From: Oceanococcus sp041619555
Lineage (GTDB): Bacteria > Pseudomonadota > Gammaproteobacteria > Nevskiales > Oceanococcaceae
Assembly (NCBI GenBank): GCA_041619555.1
Contig: JBFKDQ010000012.1
Coordinates: 1-64,000, forward strand
Length of the DNA: 64,000 bases
Direction: 5' to 3'
In this document: positions 8,952-18,510 of the stretch, piece by piece
Layout of the letters: each line of letters opens with the position of its first letter
Numbering within the stretch: position 1 is the first letter of the stretch
Made by a program: the position numbers and the translations under genes
The notes under the pieces: generated by a model
The model's database searches: none
Seen by the model: the letters and a program-made list of their open reading frames with translations, nothing else
Told to the model about the DNA's origin: nothing

Positions 8952-10171
8952 CAGGCGCGAACCTGAACGCCATTCGCGCGCAATTTCCGATCCTGCATCA
9001 GCAGGTCAACGATCATCCGCTGGTCTATCTGGACAATGCCGCAACCACCCAGAAGCCGGCCAGCGTGATCGACGCGGTCAGCGACTACTACCGCAAGGAC
9101 AACGCCAATGTGCATCGCGCCGTCCACACCCTGGCCGGCCGCGCAACCCGGGCTTATGAGGGCGCACGCGACACGATTCAGAGTTTCATCGGCGCCGCCC
9201 GGCGCAGCGAGATCGTGTTCACCCGCGGCACCACCGAAGCCATCAATCTGGTCGCCCATAGCTGGCTTGCGCCGCGCCTGCGTCCGGGCGATGAAATCCT
9301 CGTCAGCGGCCTGGAACATCATGCCAATATCGTGCCCTGGCAGCTGTGTATCGAGGAGCGCGGTGCAAGCATCAAGGTCATCCCCGTCCGTGAGGACGGC
9401 GCGCTGGACCTCGAAGCCTATGCCAAGCTGCTGAGCGAAAAGACGCGTCTGGTCGCATTGACCGCATGTTCCAATGCGATCGGCACCCGCAATCCGGTCG
9501 CGGACATGATCCCGCTGGCCCATGCCGCCGGCGCGCGCGTGCTCGTCGATGCAGCCCAGACAGTGGCGCATCACCGGCTCGACGTGACTGGCCTGGACGC
9601 CGATTTCGTCGCATTTTCGGCCCACAAGATGTTTGGCCCGACCGGTTTCGGCGTGCTCTATGGCAAGGAAGCACTGCTGGAAGAGGCCAAGCCCTGGCAG
9701 GGCGGCGGCGACATGATCGAAACCGTGAGCTTTGCCGGCAGCACCTGGAACGAGTTGCCCTACAAGTTCGAAGCCGGCACGCCCAATATGGCTGGCGCCA
9801 TAGGCACCGCCGCCGCGATCAGGTTTCTGCAAGACATCGACTTCGACTGGCTGGCGCAACACGAAGCCGCCTTGCTGCAGACCGCAACCGCCGGCTTGCT
9901 TGAAGTGCCCGGGCTGCGCATCATCGGCCACAGTCCTGGCAAGGACGCGATTATTTCCTTCGTGATGGACAAGGCTCATCCACAGGACATCGGCACCCTG
10001 CTCGACGAAAACGGCATCGCCGTACGTACCGGCCATCATTGCGCCATGCCACTGATGCAGGGTTTCGGCGTCAGCGGAACCGTCCGGGCTTCTTTCTGCG
10101 TTTACAACACGATGGAAGAAGCGGAAAGTCTGGCGCGATGCTTGCAAAGGATAAGCAAGCTCTTTTCCTGA
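8948..10171 (+). CDS. sufS: Cysteine desulfurase SufS
   Basis: PLP enzyme that takes sulfur from cysteine as a persulfide for cluster assembly. The ATG at 8948 overlaps the sufD stop (ATGA) and gives 407 residues; the frame is open further upstream inside sufD but that part is not SufS-like. PLP lysine Lys227 is in SAHKMFGPTG; catalytic Cys365 is in RTGHHCAMPL, the type II desulfurase arrangement. Opening motif YLDNAATTQKP at about residues 26-36. No sufE or sufU is seen next to it, so the sulfur acceptor must be encoded elsewhere or replaced. Last gene of the suf operon. Confidence 0.97.
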   Translation: MTGANLNAIRAQFPILHQQVNDHPLVYLDNAATTQKPASVIDAVSDYYRKDNANVHRAVHTLAGRATRAYEGARDTIQSFIGAARRSEIVFTRGTTEAINLVAHSWLAPRLRPGDEILVSGLEHHANIVPWQLCIEERGASIKVIPVREDGALDLEAYAKLLSEKTRLVALTACSNAIGTRNPVADMIPLAHAAGARVLVDAAQTVAHHRLDVTGLDADFVAFSAHKMFGPTGFGVLYGKEALLEEAKPWQGGGDMIETVSFAGSTWNELPYKFEAGTPNMAGAIGTAAAIRFLQDIDFDWLAQHEAALLQTATAGLLEVPGLRIIGHSPGKDAIISFVMDKAHPQDIGTLLDENGIAVRTGHHCAMPLMQGFGVSGTVRASFCVYNTMEEAESLARCLQRISKLFS

Positions 10172-10286
10172 AACCGCCCAGCGACTTTCAGCAAGAGCCG
10201 GGTGGGTGCCATCACGTCGCCGGTCCGACGAATCTGTCGAGATCATGCATGTCGTCGTAAGCCCCTGAATTTGCTAGGCTTGAGAA

Positions 10287-13200
10287 ATGGCGAACTTGTC
10301 GAACGAAGAATCCAAACAAAGCGCTCAGGGCAGGCTCTCCGCTCGATTCTTGCTGTTTTTTCTGGCGCTTGCACTGCTCCTGGGCGGCGCCGCCTTCTGG
10401 TTCAATGACCGTTATGTCAGCACGCCTCTGGATGCCAGCCGTCAGGACCTGGTCAATGCCCGACAGCAACGCATCCAGGACTGGCTGCACACGCAACAGC
10501 AGCAAACTCAGTTCATCAGCCACATTTTCAATGCGATCGCGGCCAGCCACTGGGGCAAAGGCGGCGAATTCAGCGCGCTGAGCCAGACCTTGCTGAACAT
10601 CCTGCCAGTCGATTCGCCGATCGTCGCTTTCGGTCTCTGGCCGGAGCCTGGCGCATTCCAGCCCGGCATGATTCGAAGCAGTTACTACTGGACCCTCGAT
10701 TCCGCACCTGGCGAACCCGCCAAGCCGAGCCTGCGAACCGACTACAACCTCCCGGAGCGCATCAGCTATGCCGGCGAACTCTGGTACGCACCGCTGCGCT
10801 ATTACGAGGGCCCCGGCTGCATCTACACGCGTCAATACGACGAGGTTTTCCTCAAACGACCGGTGCTCAGCTGCGCAAGCCCGGTCCGCATCAACGACCA
10901 GTTCATGGGGGTCACCACGCTGGTCATTGACCCGCAGCGCTGGCAGATTCCCGCCGAGCAAACAACAGAATCCGGCGAATTCTTCCTCCTGCTGGATTTC
11001 CAGCAAGAACTGCTTCATGCCCGCGGCCTGGCGCTCAACGGACCGATGAATCTTGCCGCCCTGGCGCAGCAAGATGCACGTTTCGGCCCAATTGCCGTCG
11101 CCCTGCACCAGCTTTCCGAAGGCTGGCTTGCGCGCATGCGTGACACGCAATCCGATACCGCAACGCTGGCACAGGGCCTGGCCGACGCCACCCGCAATCT
11201 ATCTAAACGCGAGGCTGAGCGGACACTGGCCTGGCTCAATCAGCCCGCCGACCGCTGGCGCCGGACGCTTACCGTGGGCACAAGCCCCGATCAGACGCTG
11301 GAAGTCAGCATGCAGCTGGTGCCCCGCCTGGGTTTCCTCGTCAGCGGATATCGGCCGGCAGCGACCGTGGCCGCTTTCTCCATGCCGCGAATCATCAGCA
11401 TGGCCAGCACCGTGGGCATGCTGAGCCTGGCTCTGCTGCTCGCCTATCTGGCCACCGTGCGCAGCGTTACCCGCCCCTTGCGCCGTATGCTAGTCCAACT
11501 GCAAAGACCCGCGGAAGACTCTTTGTTGGAAATCCAATCAAGTAATGAGATCGGCGCCTTGGCCATGGCTTTCAATGCCCGCCACGACCGTATTCGGGAG
11601 CTGCTTGGCGCGGTGCGCAGCAAGCAACGTACGACCCCTTTGAAACCTGCTACAAGCACGCCGGTCGCAGCGGGTGCGCAGCAGGTTCCGGCCACCACAC
11701 CCTATGACAGCATCCTCAGCGCCCTGCCTGACGCCATCGTGCTGACCGATCTGCAGGGCAAGCTCATGTTCATGAACAGCGCGGCCGAAGCCCTGTCGGG
11801 CTGGACCCTCGACAGCGCGCTGGGCCTGCCCTTCGACGAGATCTTCCACATCATGGACCGCAAGGGCAAGAAGCGCATGACCGATCTCGCGAGCCGGGCG
11901 ATCGCCATCGGCAAGGCCAGCGAGCGTCCTCTGGCCGTCTTGTTCAAGACCCGCAGCGGACACGAACTCCCCATTTCCATCTCCAGCGCCCCCTTGCCCG
12001 CCGACAGCCAGGCTGCGGTCAAGACCGGCGGCGCGATTCTGGTCCTGCGTGATAGCCGGAACAATGATGCGACCAGCGCCGGCAGTGCCAGCGTACCGGT
12101 TCACGATCCGCTCACCGGGATGCTGAATCGCCTTGCATTCGAAGCCGAACTTTCCGGTCTCTGTGAGGCCACGCGACTGGGCGGCGCCCCGCCGTTTCAT
12201 ATGCTGTACATCGATGTCGACAATCTCAGCGGCCTTAACACCGCCTTCGGCTCGGAGGGCGGTGACGAGTTCCTGCGTCAGATCGCCCGCCTCATCCAGA
12301 GCGATGTCGGCGAAAAGAACCCGGTGTATCGCCTCTACGGCGACAAGTTCGCAATCTTGCTGGGTTCCAGTGATTCCGCCGAAGCCCAGGTCACCGCGGA
12401 ACTATTGCGCGCCGATGTGCAAAGCTGGGGATTCAGTTGGAAGAACCAGCGTCGCGAGGTCAGCGTCAGCATCTGTTCCCTGAAGATCGACCGCAACAGT
12501 GGCCGGCCGGTAGACATCCTGCGGCGCGCCAGCGAATTGTGCGAACAGGCCCAGGCCGAAGGCGGCGCCCGCGTCGTGGTGGGTCATGCCCAGCGCAGCC
12601 AGGTGGAGAACCGCGATGACCGGCAATGGTTGAACAACATCAAACATGGTCTGACGGAAGACGGCTTCCATCTCTCCTCGCAACAGATCAAGCCCCTGCA
12701 GCGCGAGGTGGCCGGCGGCGACGTATTCGATTCCCTGCTCCTGCTGGAGGATGAAGAGGGATTCTGGACCGACGCCCAAAGCTTCATGCCCGTCGCCGTC
12801 CGCCATGACCTCGCGACCCAACTGGACCGCTGGACCGTGGAACAAATCTTCTCGCGCCTTGCCGATGATCAGAACGTCGCGGACCAGATCGATTTCTGCC
12901 TGATCAGCATTTCCGTCAACAGCATGCAGACGGCGAGTTTCCTCGATTTCCTGATGGAGAAACTGCAGAGCTCAGGGGTGGCCCGGGCCAAAATTTGCAT
13001 CGATCTGGATGAACACGACGTCAATAGCCGCCTGTCCAGCGCACGCGATTTCTGTCAGGCGCTGGCCCGAGCGGGCTGTCGCCTGAGCCTGAGCAAGGTG
13101 TCCAACCGCCCCTCCAGCCTGACCCTGCTCAAGGAACTGCCGGTTCACATCGTCCGCTTTGATGCCAATCTGACCCAGAATGTACACAAGGATGCAGTTG

Positions 13201-13376
13201 ACCGCCTGGCCACCGAATCCTTACACCGGATCGTGCATACCCTGGGGAAACAAAGCCTGGTGACCGGCATCGACTCGGCGGAGCAGCTCAGGATCGTGCA
13301 GGGCATCGGCGTTGACTATGCACAGGGACTGGCCATCGCCCGCCCCAGTCCGGTCGTATTCCACGCCCAGCACTAA
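10287..13376 (+). CDS. Membrane receptor with HAMP, PAS and degenerate GGDEF and EAL domains
   Basis: 1029-residue inner-membrane sensory protein. TM1 at about 20-39, a periplasmic ligand-binding region resembling a Cache sensor (about 40-365), TM2 at about 370-390, a HAMP linker (about 391-440), PAS (about 472-590), GGDEF-type domain (about 604-770) and EAL-type domain (about 780-1025). The GGDEF domain keeps HDPLTGMLNR, but the active-site hairpin reads RLYGDKF (682-688) instead of RxGGDEF. A chance GGDEF string at 658-662 lies in the earlier GHxxGD position. In the EAL domain the EAL signature is replaced by DSL near 812 and downstream metal-binding motifs are poorly kept. It probably neither makes nor breaks c-di-GMP and may act as a receptor, like LapD. 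It follows suf after 115 nt and is probably a separate unit. Confidence 0.85.
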   Translation: MANLSNEESKQSAQGRLSARFLLFFLALALLLGGAAFWFNDRYVSTPLDASRQDLVNARQQRIQDWLHTQQQQTQFISHIFNAIAASHWGKGGEFSALSQTLLNILPVDSPIVAFGLWPEPGAFQPGMIRSSYYWTLDSAPGEPAKPSLRTDYNLPERISYAGELWYAPLRYYEGPGCIYTRQYDEVFLKRPVLSCASPVRINDQFMGVTTLVIDPQRWQIPAEQTTESGEFFLLLDFQQELLHARGLALNGPMNLAALAQQDARFGPIAVALHQLSEGWLARMRDTQSDTATLAQGLADATRNLSKREAERTLAWLNQPADRWRRTLTVGTSPDQTLEVSMQLVPRLGFLVSGYRPAATVAAFSMPRIISMASTVGMLSLALLLAYLATVRSVTRPLRRMLVQLQRPAEDSLLEIQSSNEIGALAMAFNARHDRIRELLGAVRSKQRTTPLKPATSTPVAAGAQQVPATTPYDSILSALPDAIVLTDLQGKLMFMNSAAEALSGWTLDSALGLPFDEIFHIMDRKGKKRMTDLASRAIAIGKASERPLAVLFKTRSGHELPISISSAPLPADSQAAVKTGGAILVLRDSRNNDATSAGSASVPVHDPLTGMLNRLAFEAELSGLCEATRLGGAPPFHMLYIDVDNLSGLNTAFGSEGGDEFLRQIARLIQSDVGEKNPVYRLYGDKFAILLGSSDSAEAQVTAELLRADVQSWGFSWKNQRREVSVSICSLKIDRNSGRPVDILRRASELCEQAQAEGGARVVVGHAQRSQVENRDDRQWLNNIKHGLTEDGFHLSSQQIKPLQREVAGGDVFDSLLLLEDEEGFWTDAQSFMPVAVRHDLATQLDRWTVEQIFSRLADDQNVADQIDFCLISISVNSMQTASFLDFLMEKLQSSGVARAKICIDLDEHDVNSRLSSARDFCQALARAGCRLSLSKVSNRPSSLTLLKELPVHIVRFDANLTQNVHKDAVDRLATESLHRIVHTLGKQSLVTGIDSAEQLRIVQGIGVDYAQGLAIARPSPVVFHAQH

Positions 13377-13379
13377 GGC

Positions 13380-13397
13380 GGGCTCAAGGCTGAGCCC
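13380..13397. terminator. Hairpin between convergent receptor gene and htpX
   Basis: GGGCTCA (13380-13386) pairs with TGAGCCC (13391-13397) across a 4-nt loop AGGC, directly after the receptor stop. There is no T tract on either side, so it is a weak candidate terminator or a 3'-end stabilising stem. Confidence 0.4.
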
Positions 13398-13413
13398 GGG
13401 CCCCTCTGCGTGC

Positions 13414-14295
13414 TCAGCGGCCACGCTGCAAGGCGGCGATGCGCTCATCCAGTGGCGGATGGGTCATGAACAGACGTTTCAGGCCGCCACTCCAGCCTGG
13501 CGCCACGCCGAAGGCGCTCAAGGCTTCGGGCAGTTCCCCGGCTGCAGGCTGACGATTTTTCAAGCGTTCCAGTGCCGCGATCATCTTGCGGCGACCGGCC
13601 AGCTGCGCGCCGCCCGCATCCGCGGCGAATTCACGCCGCCGCGAGAACCAGGCGACAATCGCGCTGGCGAGAATGCCGAACAGGATCTGGAGCACGATCA
13701 CCGAGATGAAATAGCCCGGTCCGCCGGAACGCTCGCTGCGAAAAACCGCCCGATCGATGAACATCCCGACGACCCGCGCCAGAAACATCACGAAGGTGTT
13801 GAGGACGCCCTGGATCAGGGTGAGTGTCACCATGTCACCATTGGCCACATGGCTGACCTCGTGCGCCAGCACGGCTTCGATTTCATCCTGGCTCATGCGC
13901 TGCAACAGCCCGGTACTGACCGCGACGAGGGCGGAATTCTTGCTCATGCCGGTGGCGAATGCGTTGACGTCGGGCGAGTCATAAATCGCGACATCGGGCA
14001 TGCCGATCCCGGCCTGCCGGGCCTGGTGTTGCACCGTTGCCAGCAACCAGGACTCGGCCGAATTGCTGGGGCGCTCGATGACCTGAGCACCGGTGCTCAT
14101 CTTCGCGATGGTTTTCGACATCGCCAGGGAAATGAAGGCACCACCGAATCCGAAGATGGCACAGAAGATCAGCAATGCACGCAGATCAAGCCCGTTTTGC
14201 GTCAGGAAGCGATCTGCACCGAGCAGATTGGCAACGATGCTCAGCACGAAAATCACTGCCAGGTTCGTGCCGAGGAACAACATAATCCGTTTCAT
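13414..14295 (-). CDS. htpX: Membrane zinc metalloprotease HtpX
   Basis: Inner-membrane protease in quality control of misfolded membrane proteins, overlapping in role with FtsH. 293 residues, normal length. Two N-terminal TM helices (about 4-25 and 38-58), zinc site HEVSH at 145-149 with the third ligand probably in RRREFAADAGG near 223, and two hydrophobic segments near 155-175 and 192-215. ATG at 14295. It lies 63 nt after parC on the same strand but has its own heat-shock promoter in the gap. Confidence 0.97.
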   Translation of the reverse strand: MKRIMLFLGTNLAVIFVLSIVANLLGADRFLTQNGLDLRALLIFCAIFGFGGAFISLAMSKTIAKMSTGAQVIERPSNSAESWLLATVQHQARQAGIGMPDVAIYDSPDVNAFATGMSKNSALVAVSTGLLQRMSQDEIEAVLAHEVSHVANGDMVTLTLIQGVLNTFVMFLARVVGMFIDRAVFRSERSGGPGYFISVIVLQILFGILASAIVAWFSRRREFAADAGGAQLAGRRKMIAALERLKNRQPAAGELPEALSAFGVAPGWSGGLKRLFMTHPPLDERIAALQRGR

Positions 14296-14334
14296 GGTGT
14301 GCCGTCCAAAATCCTATGGATGTGAATGCCGACT

Positions 14335-14363
14335 TAGATGGGGTCTGCCAGACAAGGTTCAAG
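14335..14363 (-). promoter_or_regulatory. Heat-shock (sigma32) promoter of htpX
   Basis: On the minus strand CTTGAAC (14363-14357), 13 nt, then CCCCATCTA (14343-14335). This matches the sigma32 consensus (CTTGAA, about 13-14 nt, CCCCATnTA) almost exactly, and the downstream gene is a known heat-shock protease. The -35 element overlaps the parC stop codon. Expected transcript start is near 14328, about 33 nt before the ATG. Confidence 0.85.
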
Positions 14364-16614
14364 CCGGCCGCTCATCCCCTTCGCTGACCACCTGCATCAA
14401 ATCGACGCGTTGCAGCCCTCGCGGCAGCATTTGACCGCGGCTGGCGCGCGCGCCCCTGAAGCGCTCGATGTCGTCGGCCTTGAGGGTAAAGCTGCGTTTG
14501 CCCGCCTCCAGGCGCAGGATCTGTCCCCCGGCCAGCAGGGCCCAGTGGGCGATGCGTTCATCCGCCTTCAGGGCCATCATCTTGTTGCCTTTGCCACGCG
14601 GCAACTGCGGCAGCTCCGCCAGCGCCTGGATCAGGATGCGCCCTGCGGTGCTAATGGTCACCAGGCGAAGGTCTTCCAAAGCCGCAGAAATGCCGAGTGG
14701 CGTCAGCACCGCAGCGCCCTTGGGCAGGGTCAGGCAGGCCTTGCCGGCCCGATTGCGCGTCTGCAGATCGCTCTGCGTCACGATGAAGCCATAGCCGGCG
14801 TCGCTGCCGAGCACATACTGCTGCTCGTTGGCACCAAAGGTGAGCGCGACGAAGCTCGCGCCATCAGCCGGATTCAGCTGTCCGGTCAACGGCTCGCCCA
14901 GACTGCGAGCCGAGGGCAGGCCATGCGATGCCACGCTGTAGGCCCGCCCGCTGGAATCCAGAATGGACAGCAACTGGCCGGTGCGACCGGCCGCCGCGGC
15001 GAGAAACTCGTCGCCCGAACGGTAGCTCAAGGATTCGGGATCCAACTGATGGCCTTTTGCGGCGCGGATCCAACCGGCCTTGGAAATCACCACGGTGATG
15101 GGCTCGCTCGGCAGCATCTGGGTTTCGTCGATCAGCTTGGCCTGTTCGCGTTGAACCAGCGGCGTACGGCGGTCATCCCCATAGGTTTTGGCGTCCGCGG
15201 CAATTTCACCGGCAATCAGACGCACCAGTTTCGCCCTTGATCCGAGCAAAGCCTGCAATTGATCGCGCTCCTGCGCCAGCTCATCCTGTTCGCCGCGGAT
15301 CTTCATTTCCTCCAGGCGCATCAGGTGACGCAGTTTGAGATTGAGGACCGCCTCGGCCTGGATGTCGCTCAGACCAAAGCGCTCCATCATCACCGGCTTG
15401 GGCTGCTCCTCGGTCCGGATGATGCGGATCACCTCATCGATATTCAGATAAGCAATCAACAAGCCATCGAGAATGTGGAGCCGATCCTGCACCGCGGCCA
15501 GTCGATGTTCGAGCCGCTTGCGCACGGTCGCGGTGCGGAACTCCAGCCACTCGAGCAACAGGGCACGCAAGCCCCTGACCCCAGGCCGCCCGTTCAGCCC
15601 GATCACGTTCATGTTGATCCGGTAGGACTTCTCCAGATCCGTGGTGACGAACAGATGCCCCATCAGTTCTTCGGCATTGACCCGGCGGGAACGCGGGGCG
15701 ATGACGATGCGGGTGGGATTTTCGTGATCGGACTCGTCCCGGAGATCTTCAATCAGGGGCAGCTTCTTCGCCCGCATCTGCGCCGCGATCTGCTCCAGGA
15801 TCTTGGAGCCGCTGGCCTGATGCGGCAGCGCCGTCACCACCAAATCACCGTTCTCCTCTCGTTCCCAGCAGGCCCTCAGCCTGACCTGCCCATTGCCGCT
15901 GGCGTACATCTTGCGGATGTCTTCGGCCGGTGTAATCAGCTCGGCGCCGGTTGGAAAATCCGGCGCCGGAATCAGCGAATACAGTTCCTCGTCGGCAAGT
16001 TCCGGCTCTTCCAGCAGGCGGATACAGGCCTGGGCTACCTCACGCAGATTGTGTGGCGGAATGTCGGTAGCCATGCCGACCGCAATGCCGGTGGTGCCAT
16101 TAAGCAGCAGATTGGGCAGACGCGCCGGCAGGACCACCGGCTCTTTCATCGTGCCGTCGAAATTCGGCTGCCAGTCCACCGTGCCCTGATCCAGCTCGGC
16201 GAGCAGCACGTCGGCATAGGGCGCGAGTTTGGCTTCGGTATAGCGCATCGCGGCAAAGGACTTGGGATCGTCCGGCGCCCCCCAGTTGCCCTGCCCCATG
16301 ATCAGGGGATAGCGATAGCTGAAATCCTGGGCCATCAGCACCATGGCCTCATAGCAGGCCGAGTCGCCATGCGGGTGGTACTTGCCGATCACATCCCCGA
16401 CCGTGCGTGCCGATTTCTTCGGCTTGGCATTGGCCCCCAGATTCAGCTCGGACATGGCGTAGACGATACGCCGTTGCACCGGCTTCAGCCCGTCACCCAG
16501 ATGGGGCAAGGCCCGATCCAGGATCACGTACATCGAATAATCCAGGTAAGCGCGTTCGGCAAACTCACCCAGAGGCAGACGCTCCGGCGCGTCCATTTCC
16601 TTGACATCAACCAT
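14359..16614 (-). CDS. parC: DNA topoisomerase IV subunit A
   Basis: Breakage-reunion subunit of topoisomerase IV, which decatenates daughter chromosomes. 751 residues as in E. coli ParC. Catalytic Tyr125 in AAMRYTEAKL; the quinolone-determining region HPHGDSACYEAM keeps Ser85 and Glu89 (equivalent to E. coli Ser80 and Glu84), so no classical resistance change. C-terminal beta-pinwheel from about 490. The ATG at 16614 has AAGGA upstream and lies 9 nt after the parE stop. Confidence 0.98.
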   Translation of the reverse strand: MVDVKEMDAPERLPLGEFAERAYLDYSMYVILDRALPHLGDGLKPVQRRIVYAMSELNLGANAKPKKSARTVGDVIGKYHPHGDSACYEAMVLMAQDFSYRYPLIMGQGNWGAPDDPKSFAAMRYTEAKLAPYADVLLAELDQGTVDWQPNFDGTMKEPVVLPARLPNLLLNGTTGIAVGMATDIPPHNLREVAQACIRLLEEPELADEELYSLIPAPDFPTGAELITPAEDIRKMYASGNGQVRLRACWEREENGDLVVTALPHQASGSKILEQIAAQMRAKKLPLIEDLRDESDHENPTRIVIAPRSRRVNAEELMGHLFVTTDLEKSYRINMNVIGLNGRPGVRGLRALLLEWLEFRTATVRKRLEHRLAAVQDRLHILDGLLIAYLNIDEVIRIIRTEEQPKPVMMERFGLSDIQAEAVLNLKLRHLMRLEEMKIRGEQDELAQERDQLQALLGSRAKLVRLIAGEIAADAKTYGDDRRTPLVQREQAKLIDETQMLPSEPITVVISKAGWIRAAKGHQLDPESLSYRSGDEFLAAAAGRTGQLLSILDSSGRAYSVASHGLPSARSLGEPLTGQLNPADGASFVALTFGANEQQYVLGSDAGYGFIVTQSDLQTRNRAGKACLTLPKGAAVLTPLGISAALEDLRLVTISTAGRILIQALAELPQLPRGKGNKMMALKADERIAHWALLAGGQILRLEAGKRSFTLKADDIERFRGARASRGQMLPRGLQRVDLMQVVSEGDERPA

Positions 16615-16623
16615 ATTCGTTCC

Positions 16624-18510
16624 TTAGACCTCGGCGCGGTCGCCTTTCTCTTCCAGCCAGGCTTTGCGATCCGAGGCCCGTTTCTTGGCCAGCAGCATGT
16701 CCAACATGCCGCAGGCCAGCGCTTCATCGGCCAGATCCAGACGCACCAGTCGCCGGGTATCCGGCGCCATGGTGGTTTCCCTCAATTGCAGTGGGTTCAT
16801 TTCGCCCAGACCCTTGAATCGAGTGACGTTGACTTTGCCGCGCAGTCCTTCGGCCCGGATCCGGTCGAGCACGCCCTGGCGCTCCGGCTCATCCAGGGCA
16901 TAGAACACCCGTTTGCCGACATCAATCCGGTACAGCGGGGGCATTGCCACATAAATGTGCCCGCCATCCACCAAGGCGCGGAAATGGCGCAGGAACAGGG
17001 CACACAGCAGGGTCGCAATATGCAGTCCATCGGAATCCGCGTCGGCGAGGATGCAGATCTTGCCGTAGCGCAAGCCGGCGGCGGTTTCCGCCCCGAGATC
17101 CACGCCCAGGGCCACGGAAATGTCGTGAATTTCCTGCGATGCGATCGCCACGTCGCTGTCGACTTCCCAGGTGTTCAGAATCTTGCCGCGCAGCGGCAGA
17201 ATGGCCTGGAAGGTCCGGTCCCGGGCCTGCTTGGCTGAACCACCGGCCGAGTCCCCCTCGACCAGAAACAGCTCGCTCTGGGCCGGATCACCAGACACGC
17301 AGTCGGCCAGCTTGCCCGGCAGAGCCGGGCCGCTGACCACCCGTTTACGGGTCACTACCCGAGCCGCTTTAAGGCGTCGCTGAGCACAACTGATGACCCA
17401 CTGGGCCAGCACGTCGGCGGTTTCGATATGCCGGTGCAACCACAAGCTGGTCGCGTCTTTCACCACGCCGGAAACGAAGGCCGCGCATTCACGCGAACTC
17501 AGACGTTCCTTGGTCTGGCCGGCAAACTGCGGCTCTTCCAGCTTGACCGAAAGCACGTAGCTGACCCCGCTCCAGACGTCTTCCGGCGCCAGTTTGACGC
17601 CACGAGGCAGCAGATTGCGATTCTCGGAGAATTCACGCAGCGCCTCGGTCAGGCCGGTGCGCAGGCCATTGACATGGGTGCCGCCCTGGGCCGTCGGCAC
17701 CAGATTGACGTAGCTTTCCGCCGGCCCCTCACCGCCATTGGGCAACCACACCACGGCCCAGGAAGCCTCCTCATGCTCACCCGAAAATTCACCGGTCAAA
17801 GGCGTCGCCGGCAGGGCTTCCAGCCCGTCAAGCGCCTCCTCCAGGTAAGCGGTCAGACCGCCCTGATACAGCCAGGTCTCGGTTTCCCCGGTCGCATCAT
17901 CCCGCAGGCTGACCTCCAGACCGGAGCACAGCACCGCCTTGGCGCGCAAGGCATGGCGCAATTTGGCCAAAGAAAACTTGCCGGAATCGAAGTAACTGGC
18001 GTCAGGCCAGAACCGCAAACGGGTTCCGCGCCGTTGTCTACCAACGGCCCCCACCACCTCCAGGTCGCGAACCTTGTCGCCATGTGCGAAACCGATGCTG
18101 TATTCCTGTCCGTTGCGCCACACCGTAACGTCCAGACGTTCCGACAGGGCATTGACCACCGACACCCCGACCCCATGCAAGCCGCCGGAATAGCGATAGT
18201 TTTCCTTGTTGAACTTGCCGCCGGCATGCAGGCGACCAAGAATCAATTCCACGCCCGGCACGCCTTCTTCGGGATGGATGTCCACCGGCATGCCGCGACC
18301 ATCGTCCTCCACTTCCAGGGAGCCGTCGGCGTAGTGGGTCACCTGGATTTTCCGCGCATGGCCCTGCAAGGCCTCATCGACGCTGTTGTCAATGACTTCC
18401 TGCGCCAGGTGGTTCGGGCGCGAGGTGTCGGTAAACATGCCCGGCCGGCGCTTGACCGGATCCAGGCCGGTCAGCAGTTCGATCGAGGCGGCGTTATAAA
18501 CTTCGCTCAT
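16624..18510 (-). CDS. parE: DNA topoisomerase IV subunit B
   Basis: ATPase subunit of topoisomerase IV. The ATG at 18510, preceded by AAGGA, gives 628 residues; the open frame 16 codons upstream is not conserved-looking. GHKL ATP-binding motifs EVIDNSVDEAL (about 38-48), DDGRGMPVDIHP (69-80) and YSGGLHGVGVSVVNAL (near 113) are present. TOPRIM motifs LFLVEGDSAGGSA and LADADSDGLHI are of ParE rather than GyrB type. Operon with parC. A minus-strand TATAGT (18572-18567) could be its -10 box, without a good -35. Confidence 0.97.
   Translation of the reverse strand: MSEVYNAASIELLTGLDPVKRRPGMFTDTSRPNHLAQEVIDNSVDEALQGHARKIQVTHYADGSLEVEDDGRGMPVDIHPEEGVPGVELILGRLHAGGKFNKENYRYSGGLHGVGVSVVNALSERLDVTVWRNGQEYSIGFAHGDKVRDLEVVGAVGRQRRGTRLRFWPDASYFDSGKFSLAKLRHALRAKAVLCSGLEVSLRDDATGETETWLYQGGLTAYLEEALDGLEALPATPLTGEFSGEHEEASWAVVWLPNGGEGPAESYVNLVPTAQGGTHVNGLRTGLTEALREFSENRNLLPRGVKLAPEDVWSGVSYVLSVKLEEPQFAGQTKERLSSRECAAFVSGVVKDATSLWLHRHIETADVLAQWVISCAQRRLKAARVVTRKRVVSGPALPGKLADCVSGDPAQSELFLVEGDSAGGSAKQARDRTFQAILPLRGKILNTWEVDSDVAIASQEIHDISVALGVDLGAETAAGLRYGKICILADADSDGLHIATLLCALFLRHFRALVDGGHIYVAMPPLYRIDVGKRVFYALDEPERQGVLDRIRAEGLRGKVNVTRFKGLGEMNPLQLRETTMAPDTRRLVRLDLADEALACGMLDMLLAKKRASDRKAWLEEKGDRAEV

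Noticed and set aside
12258..12272. GGDEF string in the receptor protein
   Set aside because: It is in the GHxxGD position of the domain, not the active-site hairpin; the hairpin reads YGDKF.
15259..17238. 659-codon plus-strand frame opposite parC/parE
   Set aside because: Antisense shadow of two clear topoisomerase genes; long shadows are expected in high-GC DNA.
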